Below, in pieces: positions 50,845 through 59,260 of a stretch of 64,000 bases of DNA (position 1 is its first letter; each line of letters begins with the position of its first letter). A model generated the notes under the pieces. That model saw only the letters and a program-made list of their open reading frames with translations, was not told the origin of the DNA and did not search any database. Origin of the DNA: Actinomycetes bacterium (lineage in GTDB: Bacteria > Actinomycetota > Acidimicrobiia > Acidimicrobiales > Palsa-688); the NCBI GenBank assembly GCA_021787035.1, contig JAJYMM010000062.1, positions 25,863 to 89,862 of the forward strand. Direction: 5' to 3'. Made by a program: the position numbers and the translations under genes.

Positions 50845-51851
50845 TACCCGAAGGCTCCACTAGGCCTCTACTTGAGGTGACTGGGCTGACGGTGGACTTC
50901 CCAAGCGGCGCGAGCCGGGTCCGCGCCGTAGATGAGGTCAGCTTCGAGGTCAGGGCCAACGAGATCTGCGCGCTGGTTGGGGAATCGGGCTGCGGGAAAT
51001 CGACCCTTGCCCATGCTCTTGTCGGCCTGGTGCCCCCGCCCGGGCAGGTGGTCGCAGGACAACTTCGCCTGGAGGGGGAGACCTACAGCTCGACGAGCCC
51101 AAGAGAGTGGAGGGCGTTGCGCGGCGCTCAGGTCGGGATGGTGTTCCAGGCCGCGATGAGCGGCTTTAACCCTGTCGCCACGATCGGCAGACAGGTCGAG
51201 CACATTTTGAAGGCACACCCAGAGACGTTCCCGTCAGTGGCTGCCGGCAGGGCATATTTCGAGGAGCTGCTCGGCCTGGTTCAATTGCCCGTCCAGAGGG
51301 TGTGGGGAGCGTACGAAGGCGAGCTTTCTGGCGGGATGAAGCAGCGTGTCGCGATCGTGACTGCACTGTTGCTGAAACCGCGAGTCCTCGTCCTTGACGA
51401 GCCGACGACTGCGCTCGACGTGCTCAACCAGCGGCTCGTCATCGACCTGCTCCGGCAGTTGCACCAGCGCCTGGGCCTCACAATGATCTTTGTCACCCAC
51501 GACTTGGCCGTTGTGGCCGACGTGGCGGACCGCACCCTGGTTATGTACGCCGGTCGTCTAGTGGAGTCCGGCGGGACCCGCGAGATTTTTGGCCGAGGGC
51601 GCAAGCACCCCTACGTCACTGCGTTGATCGAGGCTGTGCCCAGCGTACTAGAAGATGGCCTATCTATCCGTGCTATCGCCGGGGAGGTGCCCAACCTCGC
51701 TCACCTGCCACCCGGGTGCCGGTTCGCTCCCCGCTGCCTAATGGCCGAGGCGCTATGTTCCGAGGTGGAACCAGCGCTGCAATGTGACGCCAGCGGGCAC
51801 GCCGTTGCATGCCACGTTGTCAACCGCGTCGACTGGCGAGTAAGCACATGA
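50841..51851 (+). CDS. ABC transporter ATP-binding protein (DppD/OppD type)
   Basis: A 336-residue ATPase. Walker A is GESGCGKSTL, the signature LSGGMKQRV, Walker B VLVLDEPTTALD and the H-loop THD. The C-terminal oligopeptide-binding extension ends GCRFAPRCLMAEALCSEVEP, with the Cys cluster that binds an iron-sulfur centre in some OppD proteins. GTG 50841 overlaps the permease stop. The frame is open far upstream, antisense-free but out of frame with the real permease, so this start is clear. Confidence 0.9.
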   Translation: MIPEGSTRPLLEVTGLTVDFPSGASRVRAVDEVSFEVRANEICALVGESGCGKSTLAHALVGLVPPPGQVVAGQLRLEGETYSSTSPREWRALRGAQVGMVFQAAMSGFNPVATIGRQVEHILKAHPETFPSVAAGRAYFEELLGLVQLPVQRVWGAYEGELSGGMKQRVAIVTALLLKPRVLVLDEPTTALDVLNQRLVIDLLRQLHQRLGLTMIFVTHDLAVVADVADRTLVMYAGRLVESGGTREIFGRGRKHPYVTALIEAVPSVLEDGLSIRAIAGEVPNLAHLPPGCRFAPRCLMAEALCSEVEPALQCDASGHAVACHVVNRVDWRVST

Positions 51852-52849
51852 ACCTTCTGGAACTGAGAAGAGTCAGCCACTGGTACAGGCCTGGTGAGGC
51901 GTCACGCCCGGCCCTTCGTGACGTGAGCCTTTTGATCGCTCCCAACGAGGTGGTGGCCGTGGTGGGCGAATCGGGGTGCGGGAAGACGACGCTCGGGAAG
52001 CTCGTTGCGGGACTTTACAGCCCCAGCGCTGGGGAAATCCTGTTCGAAGACCAGCCACTGCGGTCGCTCCAAGGCCGCAACAAGAAGCATTACCGCCGGT
52101 CGGTGCAGCTTGTCCACCAGGACCCCTACGCCTCACTGAACCCCGCCGTCACGATCGGAGACACGATCGCACCGGCGCTTGTCCATCACGGCCTTGCCCG
52201 CCGGCACAACGCCGGTGTTGCGGCGGCACGTGCACTTGGTGCCGTGGGCCTCGACGCCACGCCAGAGTTCCTCGACCGCTACCCACACCAGCTCTCCGGC
52301 GGGCAACGCCAGCGCGTCGCGATAGCGAGGGCGGTCAGTCTCGAGCCCTCGCTCGTAGTCGCGGACGAGGCAACGAGCATGCTGGATGTCTCCGTCCGGG
52401 TTGCAGTCCTTGACCTGCTCCTGTCTTTGAAGCAGCACCGAGAGCTCGCTTACTTGTTCATAAGCCACGACTTCGGCGTGGTGCGGTATTTTGCCAGGGC
52501 CGGACGGATCATCGTGATGCTCTATGGCGTCGTCGTAGAGGAAGGCCCGACCGAGCAACTTATCGCGAATCCTCTCCACCCATATACGGTGCTGTTGCTC
52601 CAGTCGGTCCCCGTGCCGGACCCGGCTCGAAACGAGCAGCGCCGCCGCGACCAACTTCCCCTCGTCCTTGGCGGGGCACCGCCCGAGCGCGGTTGCGTGT
52701 TCTCAAACCGTTGCCCGTTTGCTACGGAGGTGTGCCGTACCACCACCCCGCCCCGCGTCGAGGCGGGGCTCGGCCACAAGGTGAGGTGCTGGTCCCCGAG
52801 GGCAGCGCTCGACGCGGGTAGGTCAACGCAACTATCCCATAGCACGTAG
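51848..52849 (+). CDS. ABC transporter ATP-binding protein (DppF/OppF type)
   Basis: A 333-residue second ATPase. Walker A GESGCGKTTLGK, signature LSGGQRQRVAIARA, Walker B LVVADEATSMLD and H-loop ISHD are intact, with the C-terminal GCVFSNRCPFATEVCRTTTP cysteine motif. It forms the ATPase heterodimer with the preceding DppD-type protein. Start ATGA overlaps that gene's stop. It is the last gene of the operon: a response-regulator gene faces it 41 bases away. Confidence 0.9.
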   Translation: MNLLELRRVSHWYRPGEASRPALRDVSLLIAPNEVVAVVGESGCGKTTLGKLVAGLYSPSAGEILFEDQPLRSLQGRNKKHYRRSVQLVHQDPYASLNPAVTIGDTIAPALVHHGLARRHNAGVAAARALGAVGLDATPEFLDRYPHQLSGGQRQRVAIARAVSLEPSLVVADEATSMLDVSVRVAVLDLLLSLKQHRELAYLFISHDFGVVRYFARAGRIIVMLYGVVVEEGPTEQLIANPLHPYTVLLLQSVPVPDPARNEQRRRDQLPLVLGGAPPERGCVFSNRCPFATEVCRTTTPPRVEAGLGHKVRCWSPRAALDAGRSTQLSHST

Positions 52850-52869
52850 GCGGGGCACTCCAAAGTGGA

Positions 52870-52897
52870 CAGCACCTCACTGGCAGCACCTCACTGG
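52870..52897. repeat. 14-bp direct repeat over the response-regulator stop codon
   Basis: CAGCACCTCACTGG occurs twice in tandem (52870-52883, 52884-52897) and covers the stop codon region of the response-regulator gene at the convergent junction with the DppF-type gene. Confidence 0.85.
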
Positions 52898-53598
52898 AGG
52901 TATGTCTCCGGGCGGCCACGCCCATCCTCATGGGGAGCCCTCTCAGGGATCCGGTAGCCAGCGCGTTGCAGCGTCTCGATGACAGGGGGCTCTCCGAGCT
53001 TGCGGCGCAGCCGGCCGACGGTCACCTGCACCGTCTTAGTAAACGGGTCGGCCATCTCGTCCCAGACTTTTTCCAATAGATCTTCGGCCGACAAGTACGC
53101 CGGGCTAGCCTCCATGAGCGCCTCGAGCACGGACATTTCCTTTATCGAGAGGTCGAGCAGTTGGCCGTCGCGAGTGGCAGTCCTGGACCTCGGGTCGAGC
53201 TCGATCCCCCCGGCACGGAGTATTCGTGGTTCTGGGGCCGGCGCCCTCCTGGCGAGGGCACGCAGCCTGAGGACTAGCTCTGGGAAGTGGAAGGGCTTCG
53301 CGAGGTAATCGTCGGCACCGAGGGCGAGGCCCGAGACGCGTTCCCCCGGGGCCCCAGATGCGGTGAGCATGAGCACCATCACCGGGTCGTCCCTTTTGGT
53401 GATCATCTCGCAGAGCACGTCGCCATGGATCATAGGTAGGTCCCTGTCCAACACGACGACGTCATAGCGGTAGATGTCGAGCTTGTAGGCCGCCTCCCTG
53501 CCATCGTAGGCAACGTCGGCCCCAATGCCTTGGTCGCGGAGGCCCTCTGCTATGTCGTCTGCCAGCCGGTGCACGTCTTCGACTACGAGCACCCTCAT
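52891..53598 (-). CDS. OmpR/PhoB-family response regulator
   Basis: A 235-residue regulator: receiver domain (~1-115) with VVVLDRDLP (phosphate-accepting Asp51) and DDYLAKPF, and a winged-helix DNA-binding domain (~130-225) with FTKTVQVTVGRLRRKLG. It is phosphorylated by the kinase encoded upstream, whose gene it follows with a 4-base overlap. Likely targets are the divergent secreted-protein and efflux genes, whose upstream DNA holds repeated GGTAAC half-sites with the 10-11 bp spacing typical of this family. Confidence 0.92.
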   Translation of the reverse strand: MRVLVVEDVHRLADDIAEGLRDQGIGADVAYDGREAAYKLDIYRYDVVVLDRDLPMIHGDVLCEMITKRDDPVMVLMLTASGAPGERVSGLALGADDYLAKPFHFPELVLRLRALARRAPAPEPRILRAGGIELDPRSRTATRDGQLLDLSIKEMSVLEALMEASPAYLSAEDLLEKVWDEMADPFTKTVQVTVGRLRRKLGEPPVIETLQRAGYRIPERAPHEDGRGRPETYLQ

Positions 53599-55073
53599 CG
53601 TGGTGGCCTCGCCGGCAGCTCGACCACGACCTGGAGGCCGCCTGCGGACCGGGCGTGGAGGGTGAGGGTGCCCCCGTGAGCCGCTGCTACTGCCTTGGCG
53701 ATCGACAGGCCGAGGCCGGAGCCATCACCGTTGTGAAGCCTCTCGGCACCCGGGCGGTAAAATGGCTGACCCAGCTGTGCCACCCGCTCCGGCACGAGGA
53801 CTGGGCCGGTGTTCTCGACGACGAGGCGGCTCCACTTGCCATCTGACCCGCTCGATATGTGGACGATGCCGCCGGGGACGTTGTGGTGCACCGCGTTGGC
53901 GACGAGGTTGGCGACCATGCGCGCCAGTAGCACCGCGTTTCCCATGACTTCGGCCGGCAATGTCACCATCTCGACCGAAAGGCCAAGGCGGGCCACTTCG
54001 GCGTTGTTGGCCTCGACGGATGCCTCGGCGAGCGCCGGCAACGAGACGACTTCGGGCGGGCCGAGGGCCGCCCGCTCCGACCGGGCCAGCACAAGCAGGT
54101 TGTCGAGCAGGTTCTCCGCCTGGTTGAGGCCTTCCTCGAGCTTGGTGGCGAGGACGGTCACGTCGCGAGGAGGGTTTGGCTTGCCGAGAGCGACGTCGAG
54201 CGAGGTCCGCATCATCGCGAGGGGAGTCCGCAGCTCGTGGGACGCGTTGGCAACGAAACGCCGCTGCGACTCGAAGGCCCCCTGGAGCCGGCCGAGCATG
54301 TTGTCGAAGGTGTCGCCGAGCTCTTTTAGCTCGTCATCGGGCCCAGAGATGCCAAGGCGGGCATCTAGGTTTTCTTCTGAGATGTGGCGAGCGCTCATCG
54401 TCATGAGCCTGACGGGACGAAGGACCCGGCCGGCTACCAACCACCCGAGGCCGATCGAGACGAGCGTCATGATGGCGAGTGCGAACCCCTCGACCGCGAG
54501 CCAGTCAGCCCTTTCTTGTGGGGTCGGTAGTTCTGCAGAAACCGTCAGGGGGGTTAGATGGCCGTCCTTCATCAGGAACGTACCAGGCACCTGTTTGTCC
54601 AATATTCCGGGCGTATGGGCGCTCGTCGCCGATGCTTGCATCGCTCCAATGACCGGAGACAGCATCACCCCCGGGGCCACGCTCCGTATGGAGCGCGCGC
54701 AGAATTCGTTGGCTGGCCCGAACACCCGCGTGCCGGCCAGCTTGACAACCTGGTTTGTGACCTGGAGATCGATGACGCGGCCATCATTCGTCACTTTCGG
54801 CAGCGGGTAGCCATGGATGCCGTGGGAGCGCATGCAATATGCGTATGCGGTGACTTCCCTTGCTAGGAGGCGGGGTGGGACTGCCACCGCCCTCACCGCG
54901 CCGCCGCTCGCTTGTTGGAACGCGAACGACCCCAGGATGGGCCGGCCCGTTACCAGACCGTAGGTAATGGCGAGCAGGCCGGCCCCCGACAGGAGGAAGA
55001 GCGCTCCATAGAGGGCCGTCAACCTGAGGCGCACCGTCCGGCGGGGCAAGCGAAGTCTCATGCGCAGCGCCAT
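53595..55073 (-). CDS. sensor histidine kinase with a CMRxHG sensor module
   Basis: A 492-residue kinase. Helix 1 (~17-40) and helix 2 (~185-208) bracket a ~145-residue outer domain, followed by HAMP (to ~265), the phosphorylation box ASHELRTPL and an HATPase domain with NLVANAVHHN and GDGSGLGLSIA. The outer domain contains C80-M-R-S-H-G-I-H-G-Y-P and C125, the same arrangement as the repeated module of the two secreted proteins encoded divergently. It probably senses the same ligand, redox state or protein. ATG 55073 with GGAGAC is preferred over the longer frame to 55121. Confidence 0.9.
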   Translation of the reverse strand: MALRMRLRLPRRTVRLRLTALYGALFLLSGAGLLAITYGLVTGRPILGSFAFQQASGGAVRAVAVPPRLLAREVTAYAYCMRSHGIHGYPLPKVTNDGRVIDLQVTNQVVKLAGTRVFGPANEFCARSIRSVAPGVMLSPVIGAMQASATSAHTPGILDKQVPGTFLMKDGHLTPLTVSAELPTPQERADWLAVEGFALAIMTLVSIGLGWLVAGRVLRPVRLMTMSARHISEENLDARLGISGPDDELKELGDTFDNMLGRLQGAFESQRRFVANASHELRTPLAMMRTSLDVALGKPNPPRDVTVLATKLEEGLNQAENLLDNLLVLARSERAALGPPEVVSLPALAEASVEANNAEVARLGLSVEMVTLPAEVMGNAVLLARMVANLVANAVHHNVPGGIVHISSGSDGKWSRLVVENTGPVLVPERVAQLGQPFYRPGAERLHNGDGSGLGLSIAKAVAAAHGGTLTLHARSAGGLQVVVELPARPPR

Positions 55074-55113
55074 CGGTCGTCTCCTTATTATCGCCCCAGT
55101 GTCCCCCACGGGG

Positions 55114-55264
55114 GGTAACACCAGGTTAACGGCGTTAGCTACACCCGAAGAACCCTCTGGTTGAGGCGGCTCCGAAGGAGCCTGGGCAGCGGATGCCTTT
55201 TGGTGGCCGCCGCCCCTGCACCAGGTAACAGCGGCGTAACCGTCCCTGTTGAGACCGTGTTACC
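55114..55264. promoter_or_regulatory. cluster of GGTAAC-type half-sites between kinase and secreted-protein genes
   Basis: GGTAAC (55114-55119), GGTTAAC (55124-55130) and GTTAGC (55134-55139) lie 10-11 bp apart. A second pair GGTAAC (55224-55229) and CGTAAC (55235-55240), 11 bp apart, and an inverted GTTACC (55259-55264) follow. Direct repeats with this spacing are the usual binding sites of OmpR/PhoB regulators, so these are candidate sites for the neighbouring response regulator. Confidence 0.55.
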
Positions 55265-55286
55265 GGTACTGTCCGACGATTGGCTC

Positions 55287-55838
55287 ATGACCAAGCGCAT
55301 AAGTACCCTATCAACCCTAGTAGCCCTGCTCGCCTTGGTGTGGAGCGCGTCACCGGCGGTAGCGACGACCGTCAACGGCCGGGATCCCGGTGGAGGCGGG
55401 ACGAGCATCGCCATGGGGTTCGGTGGCAACTTCACGAAGGCACTTAAGTACTCCGCCTGCATGCGTGCTCACGGCGTGCCCAACTTCCCCGACCCCAGCT
55501 CCTCAGGGGTCATCCAGTTCGGGTCGAGTACCGGCATCAACCCGAGCTCGCCTCAGTTCAAGAAGGCGCAAGCATCCTGCCGGGGCTATCTCCCGGACGG
55601 CGGCAAGATGACACCGGCAGAGCACCAAAAGGCCCTCGCCCAAGCCCTCAAGTTCGCCCAGTGCATGCGCACTCATGGCGTGCTGGGCTTCCCGGACCCG
55701 ACCGCGAATGGCGGGGGCGTCGGCTTCCAGCTCAAGTCTGGCAGCGGCGTTGATCCCACTTCGCCAGCGTTCCAGGCTGCTCAGAAAGCCTGCCGGCACT
55801 ACATGGGCGGAGGACTCTTACCCCCCTCGGCCAAGTGA
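55287..55838 (+). CDS. secreted protein with two CMRxHG-FPDP modules
   Basis: A 183-residue exported protein. A Sec signal peptide (residues ~1-27, cut after PAVA) is followed by two modules. Each begins ACMR(A/T)HGV..FPDP and ends with F..A...C: C58/C98 and C126/C169. The two cysteines per module probably form a disulfide. The function of this module is not known to me, though it appears in actinobacterial proteins near HlyD/MacB exporters. The histidine kinase encoded divergently carries a related module in its sensor. No Shine-Dalgarno precedes ATG 55287. Confidence 0.75.
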   Translation: MTKRISTLSTLVALLALVWSASPAVATTVNGRDPGGGGTSIAMGFGGNFTKALKYSACMRAHGVPNFPDPSSSGVIQFGSSTGINPSSPQFKKAQASCRGYLPDGGKMTPAEHQKALAQALKFAQCMRTHGVLGFPDPTANGGGVGFQLKSGSGVDPTSPAFQAAQKACRHYMGGGLLPPSAK

Positions 55839-55893
55839 CCGCCTCCGGAGGGCCCCGAGGGCCATGGAGCGTGTTGAAGCGTTGTTACCTCCA

Positions 55894-56589
55894 ATGACGC
55901 ACAATAAGCGCATGAGCAGCACGTGGGTCGGGCTGACGGGGCTGGCTGCCCTCATTGGCCTGCTCCTGGCCGGGTGCGGCGGCACCCCGTCCCGCCACAG
56001 CATTGCCAGCCTTAGCCACGCCGAGACCTCGACCAGCGCCCGGTCGAGCGCACCGGTAGGGACGGGAGCGGGCGGGGGAAGAGGCGGAGGCGGCGGAGGG
56101 CCGAGCCTCAACTCTAGCTCGGGGGGAGGGTCGGGCTTCGCCATCGGCGGCGGGGGTTACAGCCAAGCCCTCAGGTACGCCGCATGCATGCGTTCTCACG
56201 GGCTGCAGGACTTCCCGGACCCGAGCTCCGACGGGGGCTTCCAGATCAGTTCGGGGCGCGGCATTGACCCCGGGTCATCCCAGTTCCAAGCTGCACAAAA
56301 GGCATGCCGGAAGTTCTTGCTCCGCGGCGGCCAGCCGCCCTCGCCGGCGCAACAGGCCAAGGCCGTCGCGAACATGCTCAAATACGCACAGTGCATGCGC
56401 GCTCACGGCCTTCCCGGTTTCCCTGACCCGCAGGTTATCGGTGGTGGGGTCATCATGAGGCTCGGCTCAAAAGGGGGCCATAGCGGCGTGGACCCGACCA
56501 CCCCCCAGTTCCAGGCCGCTCAGAAGGCGTGCCAGGGGATCATCGGGAAAGGCCCGTTCGCTCAGAAAACCTCTGCTGGGGCGGCCTGA
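55894..56589 (+). CDS. lipoprotein with two CMRxHG-FPDP modules
   Basis: A 231-residue paralog of the preceding protein, but with a lipobox (LLAGC, Cys28), so it should be anchored to the outer face of the membrane. A Ser/Gly-rich linker (~50-88) precedes two modules with C98/C138 and C167/C213, again CMR(S/A)HGL..FPDP. One protein is free and the other tethered, which suggests a ligand relay or a sensor-competitor pair. ATG 55894 or 55912 may be the start. The gene probably follows the first in one transcript. Confidence 0.75.
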   Translation: MTHNKRMSSTWVGLTGLAALIGLLLAGCGGTPSRHSIASLSHAETSTSARSSAPVGTGAGGGRGGGGGGPSLNSSSGGGSGFAIGGGGYSQALRYAACMRSHGLQDFPDPSSDGGFQISSGRGIDPGSSQFQAAQKACRKFLLRGGQPPSPAQQAKAVANMLKYAQCMRAHGLPGFPDPQVIGGGVIMRLGSKGGHSGVDPTTPQFQAAQKACQGIIGKGPFAQKTSAGAA

Positions 56590-56815
56590 TGGTGGCAGCA
56601 AACTTGTTAGGTAACGACCCGCCTGGTTGGCGGCGCGAGCAGCCCCCGAAGGCTTGCCTCCCCGGACATGGCGGAGCCGAGGAGGGACAGATGACCACGA
56701 AGTCGCAGCACCTGGTAACGCGCGCAATAGGAGGAGTGCTCGTCATCGCAAGGGAGATATGCGAGGTGTCGATAAAAGAAGGCCTTCCCTACAGCAAGCA
56801 AGCAGAAGGAGGAAA

Positions 56816-59260
56816 ATGACCGTTGCCGAACCCCAGGTCGCCCCATCGCCAGTCAGCGACGGCGGTCGCCCGCCGGGGCGGGTGCGCTGGCTCACGCGCC
56901 GACGCGCGGCCATGGTTGGTGGGGCGGCGGCGCTCCTCGTTGTCGGGGGGGCCGTGGTAGCCATTGCCCAACCCTTCGGCGGCCCCGGGAAGGTGGGGTC
57001 GGGCGTGACGGACAATCAATACCCGATCTCGTACCAGCACGTCACCCGCGGGACCATCACATCCCAGACGGAGGTGAGCGGGACGCTCGGCTACGCTGGT
57101 TCTACCAGCATTGTGGTCCCTTCGGGCACCGCGACATCGACGCTCCAGCAGGCCGAGCAGCAATTCGCTTCGGCGAGGCAGACGCTCTTTGCTGATAAAG
57201 CCTCGCTAGCCAACACGGTCCAAGGCAACGGCGAAACACTTGCGCAAGCGCAGCAAAATGTTACGGCCGCGCGGCAGACACTCGCCCTGGACGAAGCCGG
57301 CTCAGGCACCGCGGGAAAGGCAAACAACGAAGCGTACGCTCAAGCGGAGCAACAGGTCGTTGCCGCGGAGAAGACGTTGCGACAGGACCAAGCCGCTCTA
57401 ACGACCGCGCAACAGGGTAATGGGCAAGCCAACTCTGCGGCAGAGGCACAGGTCGCTTCGGCAAAGACCACGTTGGACCAGGACGAAGCGGCCCTCAATA
57501 CAGTCGAAAAGTCAAATCTCCAGGCTGTGGCGCAGGCCCAAGGGGGGGTGGCTTCCGCGAGGAGCACCCTCGCTGGAGACGAAGCAGCGCTCCAAAATGT
57601 CACGGAAGCCAACAACGAGGCCCTAGGCCAGGCAAACCAGCAAGTGACGTCGGCGAGGGCTACGCTGGCGGCGGACGAGAAGGCCCTTTCGACGGCAGGA
57701 GCATCCAATAGTGAGGCTGTGGACCAGGCCGAGAGCCAGTTGTCCACAGCCAAGGCAACTCTTGCTACGGACCAATCCCAGCTTGCAACCGACCAGGCTT
57801 CCCTTTCGGCTGAGCAAGCAAAAGAATCGGCGGACTGCGCGGGCAGCGGCGCCGCTACGCCGCATGCCAGCTCGGGCTCGGGAGGCTCGTCGGCCTGTGC
57901 GACAGACGAATCACAGGTGGTGACCGACCAATCGGCAGTGACGTCTGACAAAACCAAGGTTGCTTCGGACCAAGCCGCAGTGACGTCGGCGGAGCAGTCG
58001 GTGGCGTCTACCAAGACCAACAACGACAAGTCCACCCAGCAGGCCGAGGCCCAGGTTGCCCAGGCCCGCGCCGCTCTAGTCAGCGCGGAGCAGTCGGTGG
58101 CGTCTACCAAGACAAACAACGACAAGTCCACCCAGCAGGCCGAGGCCCAGGTTGCCCAGGCTCGCGCCGCTCTAGTCAGCGCGGAGCAGTCGGTGGCGTC
58201 GACCAAGACCAACAACGACAAGTCCACCCAGCAGGCCGAGGCCCAGGTTGCCCAGGCTCGCGCCGCTCTAGTCAGCGCGGAGCAGGCGGTCGCTTCGGCC
58301 GAAACCAATAACGAGAAGGGCTTGCAGCAGGCTCAGGCACAATACAACGCCGCCAAACTGGCCGTGTCAGAAGACGTGAACAACCTTAGAAGCGACCAAT
58401 CCGACGCCGCCGTCACTGGCCTTCACTCGACGTACACGGCCCTCCCAGGTGACGGCAAGGTGGTGCGCCGCGGGCAGCAGCTGTTCGCGATCAGCGGAAC
58501 GCCGTCGCTTTTGCTGTATGGGGACGTCACCCCGTCGAGGGCGTTCCTGCCTGGGATGACCCCCGGGCCCGACGTGGGGGCCTTGAACGCCAACCTCGAT
58601 GCGCTGGGTTACGGAAAGGGCCTGTCGGGCGACCGCTTCACTGCGGGTACGGAAGCCGCCGTCAAGGCCATGCAGCGAGCGCATGGGATGATCCCGACGG
58701 GGCAACTACCGATCGGGACCGTCCTGTTTGAGCCGGGGGCGGTGCGGGTCACCTCGGTGACGCCGAAACTTGGCGGGACCGTGGCTGCTGGCCAGCCCGT
58801 GCTCAGCGTGACTTTACTGACCCGGCAAGTGGAAATCGCACTCGATACCTCGCAACAGTCCGAGGTGCAGTTGGGTGACAAGGTGAGCATCGTGTTGCCG
58901 GACAACTCGACCACAGGGGGTGTGGTCACTTCCATTGGGTCGTCGGTCACGACCAATTCCAGTGGTTCGACGATCGCCGTGCTGGTAACGCCTACCGATC
59001 CTGCGGTTACGGGGGCTCTTGACGCTGCGCCGGTGAACGTCTGGGTCACAACCGCCACGGCCAATAACGCCTACATTGTGCCGGTGGATGCCCTGCTCGC
59101 ACTCTCAAGCGGTGGTTATGCGTTGGAGGTGGCTGGCCCAAGGGGTGTACACCAGCTGGAGGCCGTGACGCTTGGTCTTTTCGACGACGCCGACGGGCTC
59201 GTTCAGGTGAGCGGGCCGGGGGTTCGTACCGGCCAGAAAATCGTGGTGCCCCAGATATGA
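56816..59260 (+). CDS. HlyD-like membrane fusion protein with a very long coiled coil
   Basis: An 814-residue adaptor. One N-terminal helix (~30-55) is followed by a barrel strand ITSQTEVSGTLGYAG, about 420 residues of Ala/Gln-rich coiled coil (~100-525), then a peptidoglycan-binding-like segment (GALNANLDALGYGKGLSGDR) and barrel domains. The coiled coil contains a 32-residue unit, SAEQSVASTKTNNDK plus rest, three times almost identically and a fourth time diverged. Such adaptors link an ABC pair to the cell envelope. The hairpin is much longer than usual. AGAAGGAGG precedes ATG. ATGA overlap with the ATPase gene. Confidence 0.82.
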   Translation: MTVAEPQVAPSPVSDGGRPPGRVRWLTRRRAAMVGGAAALLVVGGAVVAIAQPFGGPGKVGSGVTDNQYPISYQHVTRGTITSQTEVSGTLGYAGSTSIVVPSGTATSTLQQAEQQFASARQTLFADKASLANTVQGNGETLAQAQQNVTAARQTLALDEAGSGTAGKANNEAYAQAEQQVVAAEKTLRQDQAALTTAQQGNGQANSAAEAQVASAKTTLDQDEAALNTVEKSNLQAVAQAQGGVASARSTLAGDEAALQNVTEANNEALGQANQQVTSARATLAADEKALSTAGASNSEAVDQAESQLSTAKATLATDQSQLATDQASLSAEQAKESADCAGSGAATPHASSGSGGSSACATDESQVVTDQSAVTSDKTKVASDQAAVTSAEQSVASTKTNNDKSTQQAEAQVAQARAALVSAEQSVASTKTNNDKSTQQAEAQVAQARAALVSAEQSVASTKTNNDKSTQQAEAQVAQARAALVSAEQAVASAETNNEKGLQQAQAQYNAAKLAVSEDVNNLRSDQSDAAVTGLHSTYTALPGDGKVVRRGQQLFAISGTPSLLLYGDVTPSRAFLPGMTPGPDVGALNANLDALGYGKGLSGDRFTAGTEAAVKAMQRAHGMIPTGQLPIGTVLFEPGAVRVTSVTPKLGGTVAAGQPVLSVTLLTRQVEIALDTSQQSEVQLGDKVSIVLPDNSTTGGVVTSIGSSVTTNSSGSTIAVLVTPTDPAVTGALDAAPVNVWVTTATANNAYIVPVDALLALSSGGYALEVAGPRGVHQLEAVTLGLFDDADGLVQVSGPGVRTGQKIVVPQI
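57986..58369 (+). repeat. 96-bp tandem repeat x3 plus a diverged fourth copy
   Basis: Units at 57986-58081, 58082-58177 and 58178-58273 are nearly identical, and 58274-58369 is clearly diverged. Each encodes 32 residues of coiled coil in the membrane fusion protein. High DNA identity means recent expansion. Confidence 0.95.
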
